Origin: Gymnothorax reevesii
Taxonomy: Eukaryota > Chordata > Actinopteri > Anguilliformes > Muraenidae
Assembly: GCA_029721435.1 (NCBI GenBank)
Contig: CM056574.1
Coordinates: forward strand, 33,994,001 to 34,058,000
Reading direction: 5' to 3'
DNA: 64,000 nucleotides
Part shown: positions 36,101 to 48,100 of the stretch, in pieces
Layout of the letters: each line of letters begins with the position of its first letter
How positions within the stretch are numbered: the stretch's first letter is position 1
Position numbers and translations under genes: made by a program
The notes under the pieces: model-generated
The model's input: only the letters and a program-made list of their open reading frames with translations
Databases searched by the model: none
What the model was told of the DNA's origin: nothing

Positions 36101-39100
36101 GCACAGTTAACAAGCCAACTCTGTAATCCTGCCATGAGAAATACCCTCTTGTGGCAGTTGCACAGTTAACAAGCCAACTCTGTAATTCTGCCATGAGAAA
36201 TACCCTCTTGTGGCAGTTGCACAGTTAACAAGACAACTCTGTAATCCTGGCATGAGAAATACCCTCTTGTGGCAGTTGCACAGTTAACTATAAAAGCACA
36301 AACGGTCTTCACTCCCAAACTTTAAGAGTGCAAGACCCAAAACAAAAATAATGAAATGAGAAAAAAGGTTGCACTTTGCATAAACACATTTATTGTACCA
36401 AGCGTCTCCGTCCGTCTCCGAAGACGCTTGGTACAATAAATGTGTTTATGCAAAGTGCGACCTTTTTTCTCATTTCATTTAAACTCTGCAATCCTGCCAT
36501 GAGAAATACCCTCTTGTGGCAGTTGCACAGTTAACAAGCTAACTCTGTAATCCTGCTATGAGAAATACCCTCTTGTGGCAGTTACACAGTTAACAAGCTA
36601 ACTCTGTAATCCTGCCATGAGAAATACCCTCTTGTGGCAGTTGCACAGTTAACAAGCTAACTCTGTAATCCTGCCATAAGAAATGCCCTCTTGTGGCAGT
36701 TGCGCAGTTAACGAGCTAACTCTGTAATCCTGCCATGAGAAATACCCTTGTGGCAGTTGCACAGTTAACAAACTAATGCCGTTATCCTGCCATGAGAAAT
36801 ACCCTCTTGTGGCAGTTGCACAGTTAACAAGCCAACTCTGTAATCCTGCCATGAGAAATACCCTCTTGTGGCAGTTGCACAGTTAACAAGACAACTCTGT
36901 AATCCTGGCATGAGAAATACCCTCTTGTGGCAGTTGCACAGTTAACAAGCCAACTCTGTAATCCTGCCATGAGAAATGCCCTCTTGGGGCAGTTGCGCAG
37001 TTAACGAGCCAACTCTGTAATCCTGCCATGAGAAATACCCTTGTGGCAGTTGCACAGTTAACAAACTAATGCCGTAATCCTGCCATGAGAAATACCCTCT
37101 TGTGGCAGTTGCACAGTTAACAAGCCAACTCTGTAATCCTGCCATGAGAAATACCCTCTTGTGGCAGTTGCACAGATAACAAGACAACTCTGTAATCCTG
37201 GCATGAGAAATACCCTCTTGTGGCAGTTGCACAGTTAACTATAAAAGCACAAACGGTCTTCACTCCCAAACTTTAAGAGTGCAAGACCCAAAACAAAAAT
37301 AATGAAATGAGAAAAAAGGTTGCACTTTGCATAAACACATTTATTGTACCAAGCGTCTCCGTCCGTCTCCGAAGACGCTTGGTACAATAAATGTGTTTAT
37401 GCAAAGTGCGACCTTTTTTCTCATTTCATTTAAACTCTGCAATCCTGCCATGAGAAATACCCTCATGGCAGTTACACAGTTAACAAGCTAACTCTGTAAT
37501 CCTGCCATGAGAAATACCCTCTTGTGGCAGTTACACAGTTAACAAGCTAACTCTGTAATCCTGCCATGAGAAATACCCTTGTGGCAGTTGCACAGTTAAC
37601 AAACTAATGCCGCAATCCTGCCATGAGAAATACCCTCTTTTGGCAGTTACACAGTTAACAAGCTAACTCTGTAATCCTGCCATGAGAAATACCCTCGTGG
37701 CAGTTGCACAGTTAACAAGTCAGCTGTAATCCTGCCATGAGAAATACCCTCGTGTGGCAGTTGCACAGTTAAGAAGTCAGCTGTGATCCTGCCATGAGAA
37801 ATACCCTCTTGTGGCAGTTGCACAGTTAACAAGACAACTCTGTAATCCTGGCATGAGAAATACCCTCTTGGGGCAGTTGCGCAGTTGACAAACTAATGCT
37901 GTAATCCTGCCAAGAGAAATACCCTCTTGTGGCAGTTGCACAGTTAACAAGCTAACTCTTTAATCCTGCCATGAGAAATGCCCTCTTGTGGCAGTTGCAC
38001 AGTTAACAAGACAACTCTGTAATCCTGGCATGAGAAATACCCTCTTGTGGCAGTTGCGCAGTTGACAAACTAATGCTGTAATCCTGCCATGAGAAATACC
38101 CTCTTGTGGCAGTTGCACAGTTAACAAGCTAGCACTGTAATCTTGCCATGAGAAATACCCTCTTGTGGCAGTTGCGCAGTTGACAAACTAATGCTGTAAT
38201 CCTGCCATGAGAAATACCCTTTTGTGGCAGTTGCACAGTTAACAAGCTAACTCTTTAATCCTGCCAAGAGAAATACCCTTTTGTGGCAGTTGCACAGTTA
38301 ACAAGCCATCGCTGTAATCCTGCCATGAGAAATACCCTCTTGTGGCAGTTGCACAGTTAACAAGCTAACGCTGTAATCCTGCCATGAAAAATACCCTCTT
38401 GTGGCAGTTGCAAAGTTAACAAGCTAACTCTGTAATCCTGCCAATAGAAATACCCTCCTGCAGCAGTTGCATACCTGGCCTCCATCATCTGCTTGAGTAG
38501 GTCAGGCGTGGTTGCAGGGCCGGGTGTCGCCACATGCCTGCGCTCACGAACAAAGGCTGGAGTCTTCAAGGGCAGCTCTGAGTTTCCCCGGAGGATAGTG
38601 AAAAACCAGGAGAGACAGTTTGTTAGCTGCTTGTCAACACATCTGTGCCTTCTACTCACTTTCACAACAAATGGCATCTTGATGTAATTTGTCTATGGTC
38701 TGATACCGGCAAGATTAAAAAAATAAAGATTAGCAGAATTCATGAAAGAAAATAGAAATTGTATCGGTCCAACAACATAGCCATTAGCCACACTTATTTA
38801 CTTGGCAGGGATTGTGTCTCGTTCCTCTGAACTGTCATTTGTTGCATTGCTTGTTTTGTTTAACTGAGTAACTGTGAAATAAATGTTTAATTGCATCCGG
38901 CTTGTTGTGGAGCGTGGTATTTTGACTTCACTTACAGCATTGGTGCAGTAAGAAATGCAGAGCTCCACTGAGCACATACAGCAAGTCATTGCCCAGGCCA
39001 AAAAATTATCAGCCGATAAGGATCTTTTCACAGCCACTGTTGGCCGAAACCATCGACTGTATAAAAAGATGGACGTAGCACCCAGATTTGAAAACTGAGG

Positions 39101-42100
39101 GCAATGCGGAAATCTCTAAAATTTGCATTCTATTTAATGGCCAGCAGATGGCGACGTTGGTCGTTGCAGAAAGAAGTTCAATGCAACAGAAGTCTGAGAC
39201 AAGAGCGTGTATTGAACATCCGAGGAGAACCGTGGCTCTGGATCTGATTGTATCGGACCGAGGATAGCCACACCCTTTAAAGCATATTCTCGCTTTATCC
39301 TCTATTCTAGTCTATTTGGGACCATGATTTACAAAAACGAACATCATGATATATCGAAGGAGACATGAAACTTGCTATAGCTACCATAAAATAATGTGAA
39401 AAATCATTATTTAAATGAAAAATCAGGAGGGAAAGTAGGGTCATTTTCTCATAGACTTCTCTAGCATTGAACTTCCTGCAACCACCGACGTCGCCATCTG
39501 CTGGCCATTAAATAGAACGCCATTTTACGGTACTTCCGCGTAGACTTAATTTTTCAGACCAGGGTGCTGCGTCCACCTTTTTATACAGTCTATGTTTCCC
39601 ACCCAATTTATTATTTCAATAATGATTTTCCACACTATTTTATGGCATCTATCACAATTCTCAAGTCTCCTTTGATATATCATGATGTTCACTTTTGTGA
39701 ATTATGGTCCCAAGTAGTCCAGAATAAAGGATAAATCCAGAATATGCTTTAGGGGCGTGGCCATTCTCTGGTCATCCTCAGACACGGCCAGATCCACCCC
39801 TCGCTCCTCCCTGGATCTTGAATTCATGCTCTCCTCCAATAGGAATCACATCCAGTTTCAAAATGACGCTGTTCAAATTGCCAAAATCGAGTCTTCCTAA
39901 ATGGTAAGCTGAAACCAATGGGTGATGTCACAGTTGCTTCGTCCATCTTTTTATAGACTATAGTTGAAACCAAAAAAGCCTGGGTGTTGGAGTTCATCCC
40001 CAGTTTTTGTGTATGCCAGTAACACTCATTACCTTCGTCCTGAGAGAGATCGCTCTCCTCTTCCTGCCCTTTATCACTGTCATCTTCCTCAGTTCGCGAC
40101 TCAGCGTGCGGCCCTGCGCTTGTAGAGGGATGCAGGGAGCGTGGGGAAAGGAGTTCAATTTCGGGGGACCCCGGCTGGACCGGTGGGATCGAGTTCTCCT
40201 TGTTCTCCGCCACCTCAGCAGAGGCTGGGCCATCCATATCTTCCCATTCGTCCACCTCCTCTTCCTCACCCATCTCTTCTTTTCCTTCCTCCTCCTCCTC
40301 CTCCTCCTCCTCTTCCACACTCATCTCTCCCACCAATGCACTCCTGCCCTCACCAGAGATTAGGTCTTCCTGGGATGGGGGAATCTCATTGGGCGAAGTG
40401 GCAAGCGAAGGCAAGTCCCCCACTGCCAGGCTCTCCTCCCCCGGAATGCTGCGCCACTCACTGGAATCTCCACCCACTGAGGGTCTCCCAGGCTCCGCCT
40501 CTCCTTCACCACCCTCCAACTCTGAGCACAAAAGAACAAGTGGTATAAAAGCACTCCCAAACCAAGTCTTAACACTGCTCAATTTAGGAAGCTAATGTTC
40601 TCTACTAAAAATGAGAATGATATATGAACAGCTGAACTGAACTCAAAATATGCCCATCATAAGGCAGGTGAAAACATGTGACTGTGGTATCTTTAGAAGT
40701 GTAAGGCCGTATAAAGTAATATGCCATGTTAGGCATGTAATCTGAAGAGGATGGTGAGAGGCAATTAATTAAACATAATAAATACTAGAGTGTTCAGGTG
40801 AACACTTGTCGCCTGCGTGTGACTACCACCTGAAAGTGTGACTACCGGACCGACAGACGGACAGACAGACGCCGGACAAAGTGATCTCTGTGTGCCGCTA
40901 TGCTTCGCAGGCGACACAAAAATGGTGGCAAAGCCACTGCAGGATTCAAAATTCGCGGTTGTCGGCTCGTGCACTAGTAAAAATTACGCTAAACTAGTAA
41001 ACTTGTATTCAAACTAGTCCCAGTGTCTGGTAAAATATTGTCAATTACCAATAACTTTCTGGGGGAGTACCTGCTTACCTGTGACCATTGGATGTAGGCC
41101 TCCGGAGAGGCTCTTGTAGCCACGGGCCCCAGCCGCCATTCTATGGATCTTTGTTACTCGCTCCGAGTGATAAGCTCTTCGAGAGACATGCTCCAAACCC
41201 CGCATCATATCTTCACCTGGGGCCACCTCCCTCGTCTCAGTTTTTGTGGCCCCTCTGTCTTCCTCCATCTCAGATTCTGTGGCCCCTCCATCTTTCTCCA
41301 TCTCAGATTCTGTGGCCCCTCCATCTTTTTGTGTCTCAGATTCTGTGGCCCCTTCATCCTCTCTCTCAGATTCTGTGGCCCCTTCATCTTCCGCTCTCTG
41401 AGATACTGAGGCCTCTCCATCTTCCTGCATCTCAGATTCTGCGGCCCCCTCATCGTCCTGCGTCTCAGATTCTGCGACCCCCTCATCGTCCTGCGTCTCA
41501 GATTCTGCGGCCCCCTCATCGTCCTGCATCTCAGATTCTGCGGCCCCCTCATCTTCTTGCGTCTCAGAATCTGCGGCCCCCTCATCTTCCTGAGTCTCAG
41601 AATCTGCAGCCCCCTCATCTTCCTGCATCTCAGATTCTGTGGCCTCTCCGTCCTCCAGTGTCCCAGGGCTCTTCCGAGCCGCTCCTTGCTCACTGACGGG
41701 CTCTAATGAAGTACTCTTCTGCCCTTCCTCCATATTGGATTCAAACACAATGTCGGCCTCTTCCTTCTCCCTCTCAGATTCTGCACCTTCATCTGACTGT
41801 GCCTCAGACTCCACTGTTGCCACTTCAGCTCCCTGCTCCTCTGGGTCATTCATGAACTCAGCAGCCTCCATCTCCTCCACCTTCCCAGCCTCCTCTTCTC
41901 CCTGCTCGTCCTCTGCATCTTCTATATCAGCGTTAAAATTGCCACTAGTGACACCCACTTTTTCTCCTCCATCCATCGCCAACTTGTCTCCTTGTCTTCC
42001 AGACCCTTCCATGCAATCCTCCTCAATCTCATCCTGCTGTTTCACTTCCTCCACTTCCTCCTGGATTCTTCCTCCTCCTCGCTCCAGATCTCTCTGGATC

Positions 42101-45100
42101 TGGCTCGACGTGACGGTGTCCTTGTCGTGTATGGCAATGGAGGGCTGGGGTGCATGCGGCGTCATGGAGACGGGGGGCGGGTACAGCGCCGTGGTGCTCA
42201 TGACGATATTGGAGAAGTTGGCGGCAGTGGCATCGCTCAGGCCGAGGGTGAACTTCTCCATCCCTGCAGTCTCGCTCAGGCTCTGCTCTCTGTCTGAGAG
42301 GGCAGATGGGAAAAGTGTAATCAAAACTCCACGAATAAGAATTCTACATAAATCCAAAAAAGGTCAGTATACGGTCTTCGTCAGCGAAACTGCATCATAT
42401 GGCGAGACAAGTCATATATCTGTGCACACGTGCAACACCAGGGCTGCCAAAGCCCGATCCTGGAGATCTACCATGCTGCGCATTTTCACCCTCACAATAC
42501 TCACGTCATTCAACAGCCAGGGGAGATCTTATTGAGCTCTTGATAAGTAGATTAGATGAGCCAACCCAGGGTTGAAATGATAATCAACAGGATATTTGCT
42601 CAATATGCATAAAGTTGGGCAGCATTGTCCAACACCTAAGTGTGCGCAATAGAGTAGAGCAACAGTGCCCAATCATCAGCCAAGACCATGTACGTTCTCA
42701 TCTAAACCAATCGCTTCAACTATTTTTACCCAGTAAGTCGTCAAGCAGAGAGGAGGGAACCAATTGATTCTCATATGAGCAGTTCACCAGTGGGGTTCAA
42801 CGGGTAAAACACTCAAAAACAGGGCCAGCATGCAGCTACAAGCACAGACTGCTGGGTGGTACCTGGGACACTTTTCTTGGCCAGGTGATCATGGACACCT
42901 GCCTCGAAGTCTTCCACGCTGATGGCTTTGCGTTTCCCAGCTTTCCTCTGCAGCCTAGTTCTCTCCGTGCGCAGATCAAGATAAGGAGTCTTCAGGGACA
43001 GGCTCAGGCTGCTAAGAAGCAAAGCATGGGTTTGAAATTAACTGAACCTTCCTTACCTGCTAACTAGGGGGACAGGACTGGTGCAAAACAACTTCAGGAT
43101 AGTCTTGCATGTTACATGCAGTCTGCTGCCATACATGCACTGCTTCATAAGACACCGATTTCCAGGAATAGGGTTGATTTGCTAATTTGTAAGTCGTCAC
43201 ACTGACATCAGAGCAGATGCCTAATTTAGCACCTAAAGATCTTTCTGAGCTGCTAATAAGCAGTCAGGCAAGCCAAATCAGGGTTGAAATTAAAACCTTT
43301 TGGTTTAGAGGCAAAGCAACGACAATCTAAATTGAGAGCAACATTTAAAATACCAAAGGCAAGGGAACTTGAGGCAAATGAGTCATACTTCCACAAACCT
43401 TAGCTTCTGGGAAACACTATTTGGACAAATATACCTGTTCACATTGATTAAAATGGATGCGTTACCTTGGGGATGCACCCGACATGGCAGACTGGTCTCC
43501 TGACTGTTCTAGCTCCCTGTCCTCAGGACCATCTGAAAAGAATGACAAAGTTTCTTACAGAAGGTGTCCAGTCTAATCCAAAAGGGCTGGCGAGGATGCA
43601 AGTTTTTCTTCTAGCCAAGCACTTGGGTGCCTGATGTCATCCACCAAATCTGAACTTGAAGAACAACAGCTGAATTGGTAATCACAGAGCTGGGATAAAA
43701 CCTGCATGCACATTTACCCCTTTTCCACCAAAAAGGTTCTAGTGCTGTGCTGCTGCTTAGTTGGTTCAACCCACACACACCCTCCAACAAACCGGTTTGC
43801 TTCTCCATCGCCGAGGGACCAACTCAGAGCCACGCGATTATATCACTGTATAGCGCCAGTACGTCACTGTATACTAGCGGGCTCGCCAGGCTTGCTACGG
43901 CCTGATTTGTTCAGCAATGAAAGTGCGAGTGGCTGTGACTATTTTCTGTTGCTGTTCGGGTATAAGACCGGATCTGACAGGTTATCTAGACGGGAAATGG
44001 ATATCTTATTCCTACGTGACTACATAAACATTTGGTTTTACTGATTTCTACTAAGTGCCAAACTTACAGTCCTAACAAGCAAAAATATTGCAGCGCTTTC
44101 AAAATCCCATTTTGGGGCTTACCATGAGGCATCGGATGAGCGCAGTTTGAATACTTTCATTATAAGTCGCGCACGCTTGTCTCGGATGTAACCTGTGAAG
44201 CCAAGTCAACTTGTCTATTTGTGTAATGTCTCATCAATTGAAATGTTTCGCTGGGGAACAAGAATATTCTTGTCATTCTGCGGCACAGAATCCACTATCG
44301 ACCATTTTCTTAAAAATAGGTGTCTGATCCAATTACAAACCAACGTTCAACAAAAAGAATTTAACAAATCGATACGTGTCAGATCCAATGACAAACCAAT
44401 GTTTTTTTTCTAAAAATAAAAAAAGGCATTTCTTCTGCGTGAGTTTCCATGTAAAGTTTCCTGACTTGGCAGCAGTCATAAGACACTTGTTATCAAGGTT
44501 CCCGACATTTGCGATGATAAATTATCCTACGAGTTAACAAGTGCCCCGTCCAAGATCGCGCTGATAGAGAAAATAAGCCCAGCCTGACAGAATGAGATAC
44601 AGTAGGTCATAATATTATCGTACCGCCCCCGATGTAATCGGTGCTTGGCTCCAGACCAGCAAGGAGTTGGTGCTGCTCTGGCACCAGTTTTCAGAGCCAG
44701 GAGCTAACGCTTAGGCTGTGGAAAAGCAAAGAACCAGAGCCAAGTCAGGCACTGGCTCCAAAATAGCACTGGAATCAGCTCGCTGGAAAAGGGGTAATTG
44801 ACTCTTTGGGGAGGGGACAACCCTGGTATACAGGATACCAGCAGAATAATGATATTCTGTGGCCCCACATCAAAGTCTGTCCCTTAAACTTTGACAATTC
44901 ATTGGCAGCACACGATTAGTACATATCTCACTGGATTAGTTTATTTTGAATTACATCAACTTTTTTTTGCTGTATTATCGATATGACTAAACTGAAAAGA
45001 GTTGGTGTGCTCTGCAATATACTGAACAAATAAGCTAGTAGTTCATACTGAAGTATTTACAGACAATTATGCAGAACAAATAATTTAGCTGTCTGCATGC

Positions 45101-48100
45101 TATCAGTTCACGCAGATAGATCTTCGCAAGCTTGGCAAAGTCTGTCCCGAGCCCATGTGGGTTATCAAGCCTTAACTCTGGTTTCTGAAGCACAAAGCAA
45201 CTATGAGCATTGCTACTCCCCCTAGACAGGATGCAAAGTCCATAGCAGTTTGCCCCCCAGCGCTGAGTCAGGTTTCCCTGACAATTTTCTGGTATCCAAT
45301 TACACACCTGGGTGGAGTGAGGCACAGTGGAAGTCAAGTGTTTTTCCCCCCCAAGAACACAACGTGAAAGCCACGGCAAGGACTTGAACTCAGGACCTTT
45401 CACTCCCAAGTAAAGCCTACTTCACCACTGTTCCACCGCGTCCCCCTTTGCGAGCTTGACTCCCAGGTAAGGAGCATCTTCGGTCGGAGTTTAGGCCAGT
45501 TATACAAAGCTCCAGCTCTGCCTACCTCCACTCTGGCCGACCACCTTCCTCTCAAACGCCGACACGTTCATGTTCCTCTTGGGTCTCTTCCTGCTGATCC
45601 CCCTGACTGCCATGGTCAGGTTCACTGTGGGAAGGTCTGGAAGCTCCAGGCTCGACATGTGTGTAACTCCCAAACTAAATTACAAAAAGAAATTAAATAA
45701 AAATAAAAAAAAAACAATTAATTGAGTAAAACGACCCAGCATGAATTCATACCTTAACACCTGTGAACTGACCCATCAGCGAGAACTGAAAACAATTTAC
45801 ACTAGTGATCTGCGTTTGACACAGATAGTGGTCTAGATCCAGGAAACTGGGAAATGAGATTTGACAAAGTAATGAACAGATTAAATTTTCCAATGAACTC
45901 CTGCGTTACTCAAGAGTGGGTTGACCTGAAGCACAGCCCACAAGAAGGCTGGAGAAACCAACAGTTAACTACAAAACCAAAAGAAAAAAAACCCAAAAAA
46001 AAAACAAACGTGTTATGAAAATGTAAATAATGGTACTTTTGTACTTCTAAGCTTCATGCGGTCAGAACATCCTATTTATATTGCTCTTTCAGGAAAAAGT
46101 ATGATACGCTTTATGGTGAAAAGTAGTAAAAATTAAACAACTTGCTTTGCCTTTTCAGTTCAGCTCTTTCATTATTGATAATGAAAAAGGAAGGCCAAGC
46201 ATTCACAAGGGGAAAAAAAATACAAGTTTTGTTGTCATTTTGAGAGTTTTCTCTTTTACTAGGTAGTACAATAGAAAGCGACAGACATGATGGGAAGAAG
46301 AGTGGGGAAGACATGCAGCCTGTAAAAGGGCCAAGGCCACAGCGGGAAGAACTCAGCCTTAAATGGTGCACAGGCATTCACCTATGAGCTTCCAGAGTGC
46401 CCCTCGCATAGACACTGTTTACATGGCGGGGATATGAGAAACATCAGTGATGAATGTGCAACACAACTCCGAGTTGTGTTTTATGAGAGAAAACTGAACC
46501 TGGGTCTGCTGCTCAGGCTGGACTCGGCAGAAGGTGGGACAGCCTCTTCCCTGTCAGGTGGGTCATGAACCAGCAGAGATACCTCAGGTTCTGCAGGGGC
46601 ACACGGGACAATTTCACCAAGATGCAAAATCTCATGACTGCAATTAAAAGTCTCTCTTTGCCCATCCTTGTCTTTTTCCTTGAATATCATCTGTAAAGTC
46701 ATGATTTGTCTTGTCCGGTTTTGTCTTTTCAGCGTCTACATTAGTCTGGCATGTCCAGTATGTCTGTATGCTTGTCTGTCTAACTGTCTGCCCACATACT
46801 TGTTTCTTCCTCTGCATGTCTGTCTAATTATTCATTTCGTCATGTGTCATGTCACGGTATTAGGGTGGGTAGGTGGTGGTTAAGGAGTGATTCCAATAAA
46901 TGTCCTTGAACTCAGTCAAAGTTTGAAATGAAAAAAAAACGTTGTCCAACAAGGGAAAAAAAGTCTCCCACATGGGGCCCGTTACTCAAATGAGTCCCGA
47001 TAGGTTTCTCGGGGCCGGCACATTCCCTGAATCCACACAACCTTGTCCAAGATGCCTGCTGACAGCTTCAACTTCTCCCGCTGTAATGAACCAGGAAAGC
47101 TGTACAGCAGCACAGGACTACACTCCGTATGCAGTTGGAAGGCCGGAGTCATCCAGCCAACCCAGTAGGTAAAAGCCAGTCCTCTCAGGGACTCAAATTT
47201 CCAGGGAGCCAAGGGCAGCACAGCTCTCCGAAAGAGACCCCCACCCCCTTCTGAATGCCACAGTGTAATTCAAACCCTGTTGCCACCCCAGGCAACAGCA
47301 CAACCAGTTGCCGGTCACCTCATGTGACTCCAAATCAGTCAAGTGACAGCAGTAAGATTCCTTTCGCCGCTGGCCACGATTCTGCATTGAGAAACCGCAA
47401 TTTGACGTGGCACGGCACCAGTGGTCAGATTCAACAGGCCAATGGCATGTAGCCCCTTCAGCGCAGATTTGTGTGTACCCCACCATATGCGCAGATGCCT
47501 ACCTGTCCTGAGAATTCCCCTAAGAAGGCCACGGGGCGTGATGTCGTCTTCGTTCAGTGAATTAGACGCCGGCGCTGCAGGCGTTTTCCAATTTCCTGTC
47601 TTTCCTGGCCTTGGCAAAGACCTCCTGCGTTTCTGAAGGGGCGATCCACTGGAGATGTTCTGGGTGGAAGGGGGGTTTGGTAAACAATTAAAACATCATG
47701 ATGTTTTTCTCTTGTTCTTCGTCATGGCACACGAATGATGATCTGCCTTAAATGGTAGTCCCGAAGGCTTGCTTCTTTTGCAACATCATTTGGCAATTCC
47801 ACATTAGGGCTGGCATTTTTTGTCACTCAGCACTTGATTGATGGACCGCATGCCTAGTGACACTTGAGCAATCTATGCAGTCACAGACAACAGACTAATA
47901 ACTCATCTCATCTGGCTTCCATTCCTTTCAGGTCTGAACAGGCTGCTGATAGTAAAAAATAAAACTTGCAGCCTTGGAGCCTATCAGGCCTATCAGGGGG
48001 GTGGACCTGTCACCAGTCTCAGATTCATGTGCATGTCTAGAGCTGGGCCCTGTTTCACAAAGCAGGATTATAGATTTCACTGGATACTGGTGAGCTGCAG

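Larger units (their letters stand above)
36008..38474. repeat. 59-bp minisatellite array in a CENPT intron
   Basis: Roughly 35 imperfect 59-bp units carry AATCCTGCCATGAGAAATAC, then CCTCTTGTGGCAGTTGCACA, then GTTAACAAG. Each unit has a short CTGCCA...TGGCAG inverted repeat. Two identical cassettes with long palindromes interrupt the array 951 bp apart. On the CENPT strand the array begins at the splice donor of the exon at 38475. Confidence 0.95.

Noticed and set aside
36649..37832. Minus-strand repetitive peptide frames ([18 protein letters not shown] type)
   Set aside because: They come from the periodicity of the 59-bp repeat within an intron. Frames shift between units and no gene structure supports them.
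36008..38474. CRISPR-like array
   Set aside because: The 59-bp units are tandem with no unique spacers, and the setting is a vertebrate intron. It is a minisatellite.
40141..40595. Plus-strand Pro/Ser-rich frames
   Set aside because: Shadow of the Glu-rich CENPT exon at 40033-40521.
41088..42535. Plus-strand open frames of 202 and 298 codons opposite CENPT
   Set aside because: They are antisense shadows of the acidic exon. The 33-bp period and biased codons keep all frames open, and the minus-strand frame has correct splice phases.
46982..47486. Additional CENPT exon between 47503 and 46590
   Set aside because: The exons on either side join in phase (T|EPEV) using the acceptor at 46591, so no extra exon is needed. 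The frames here show no family similarity.
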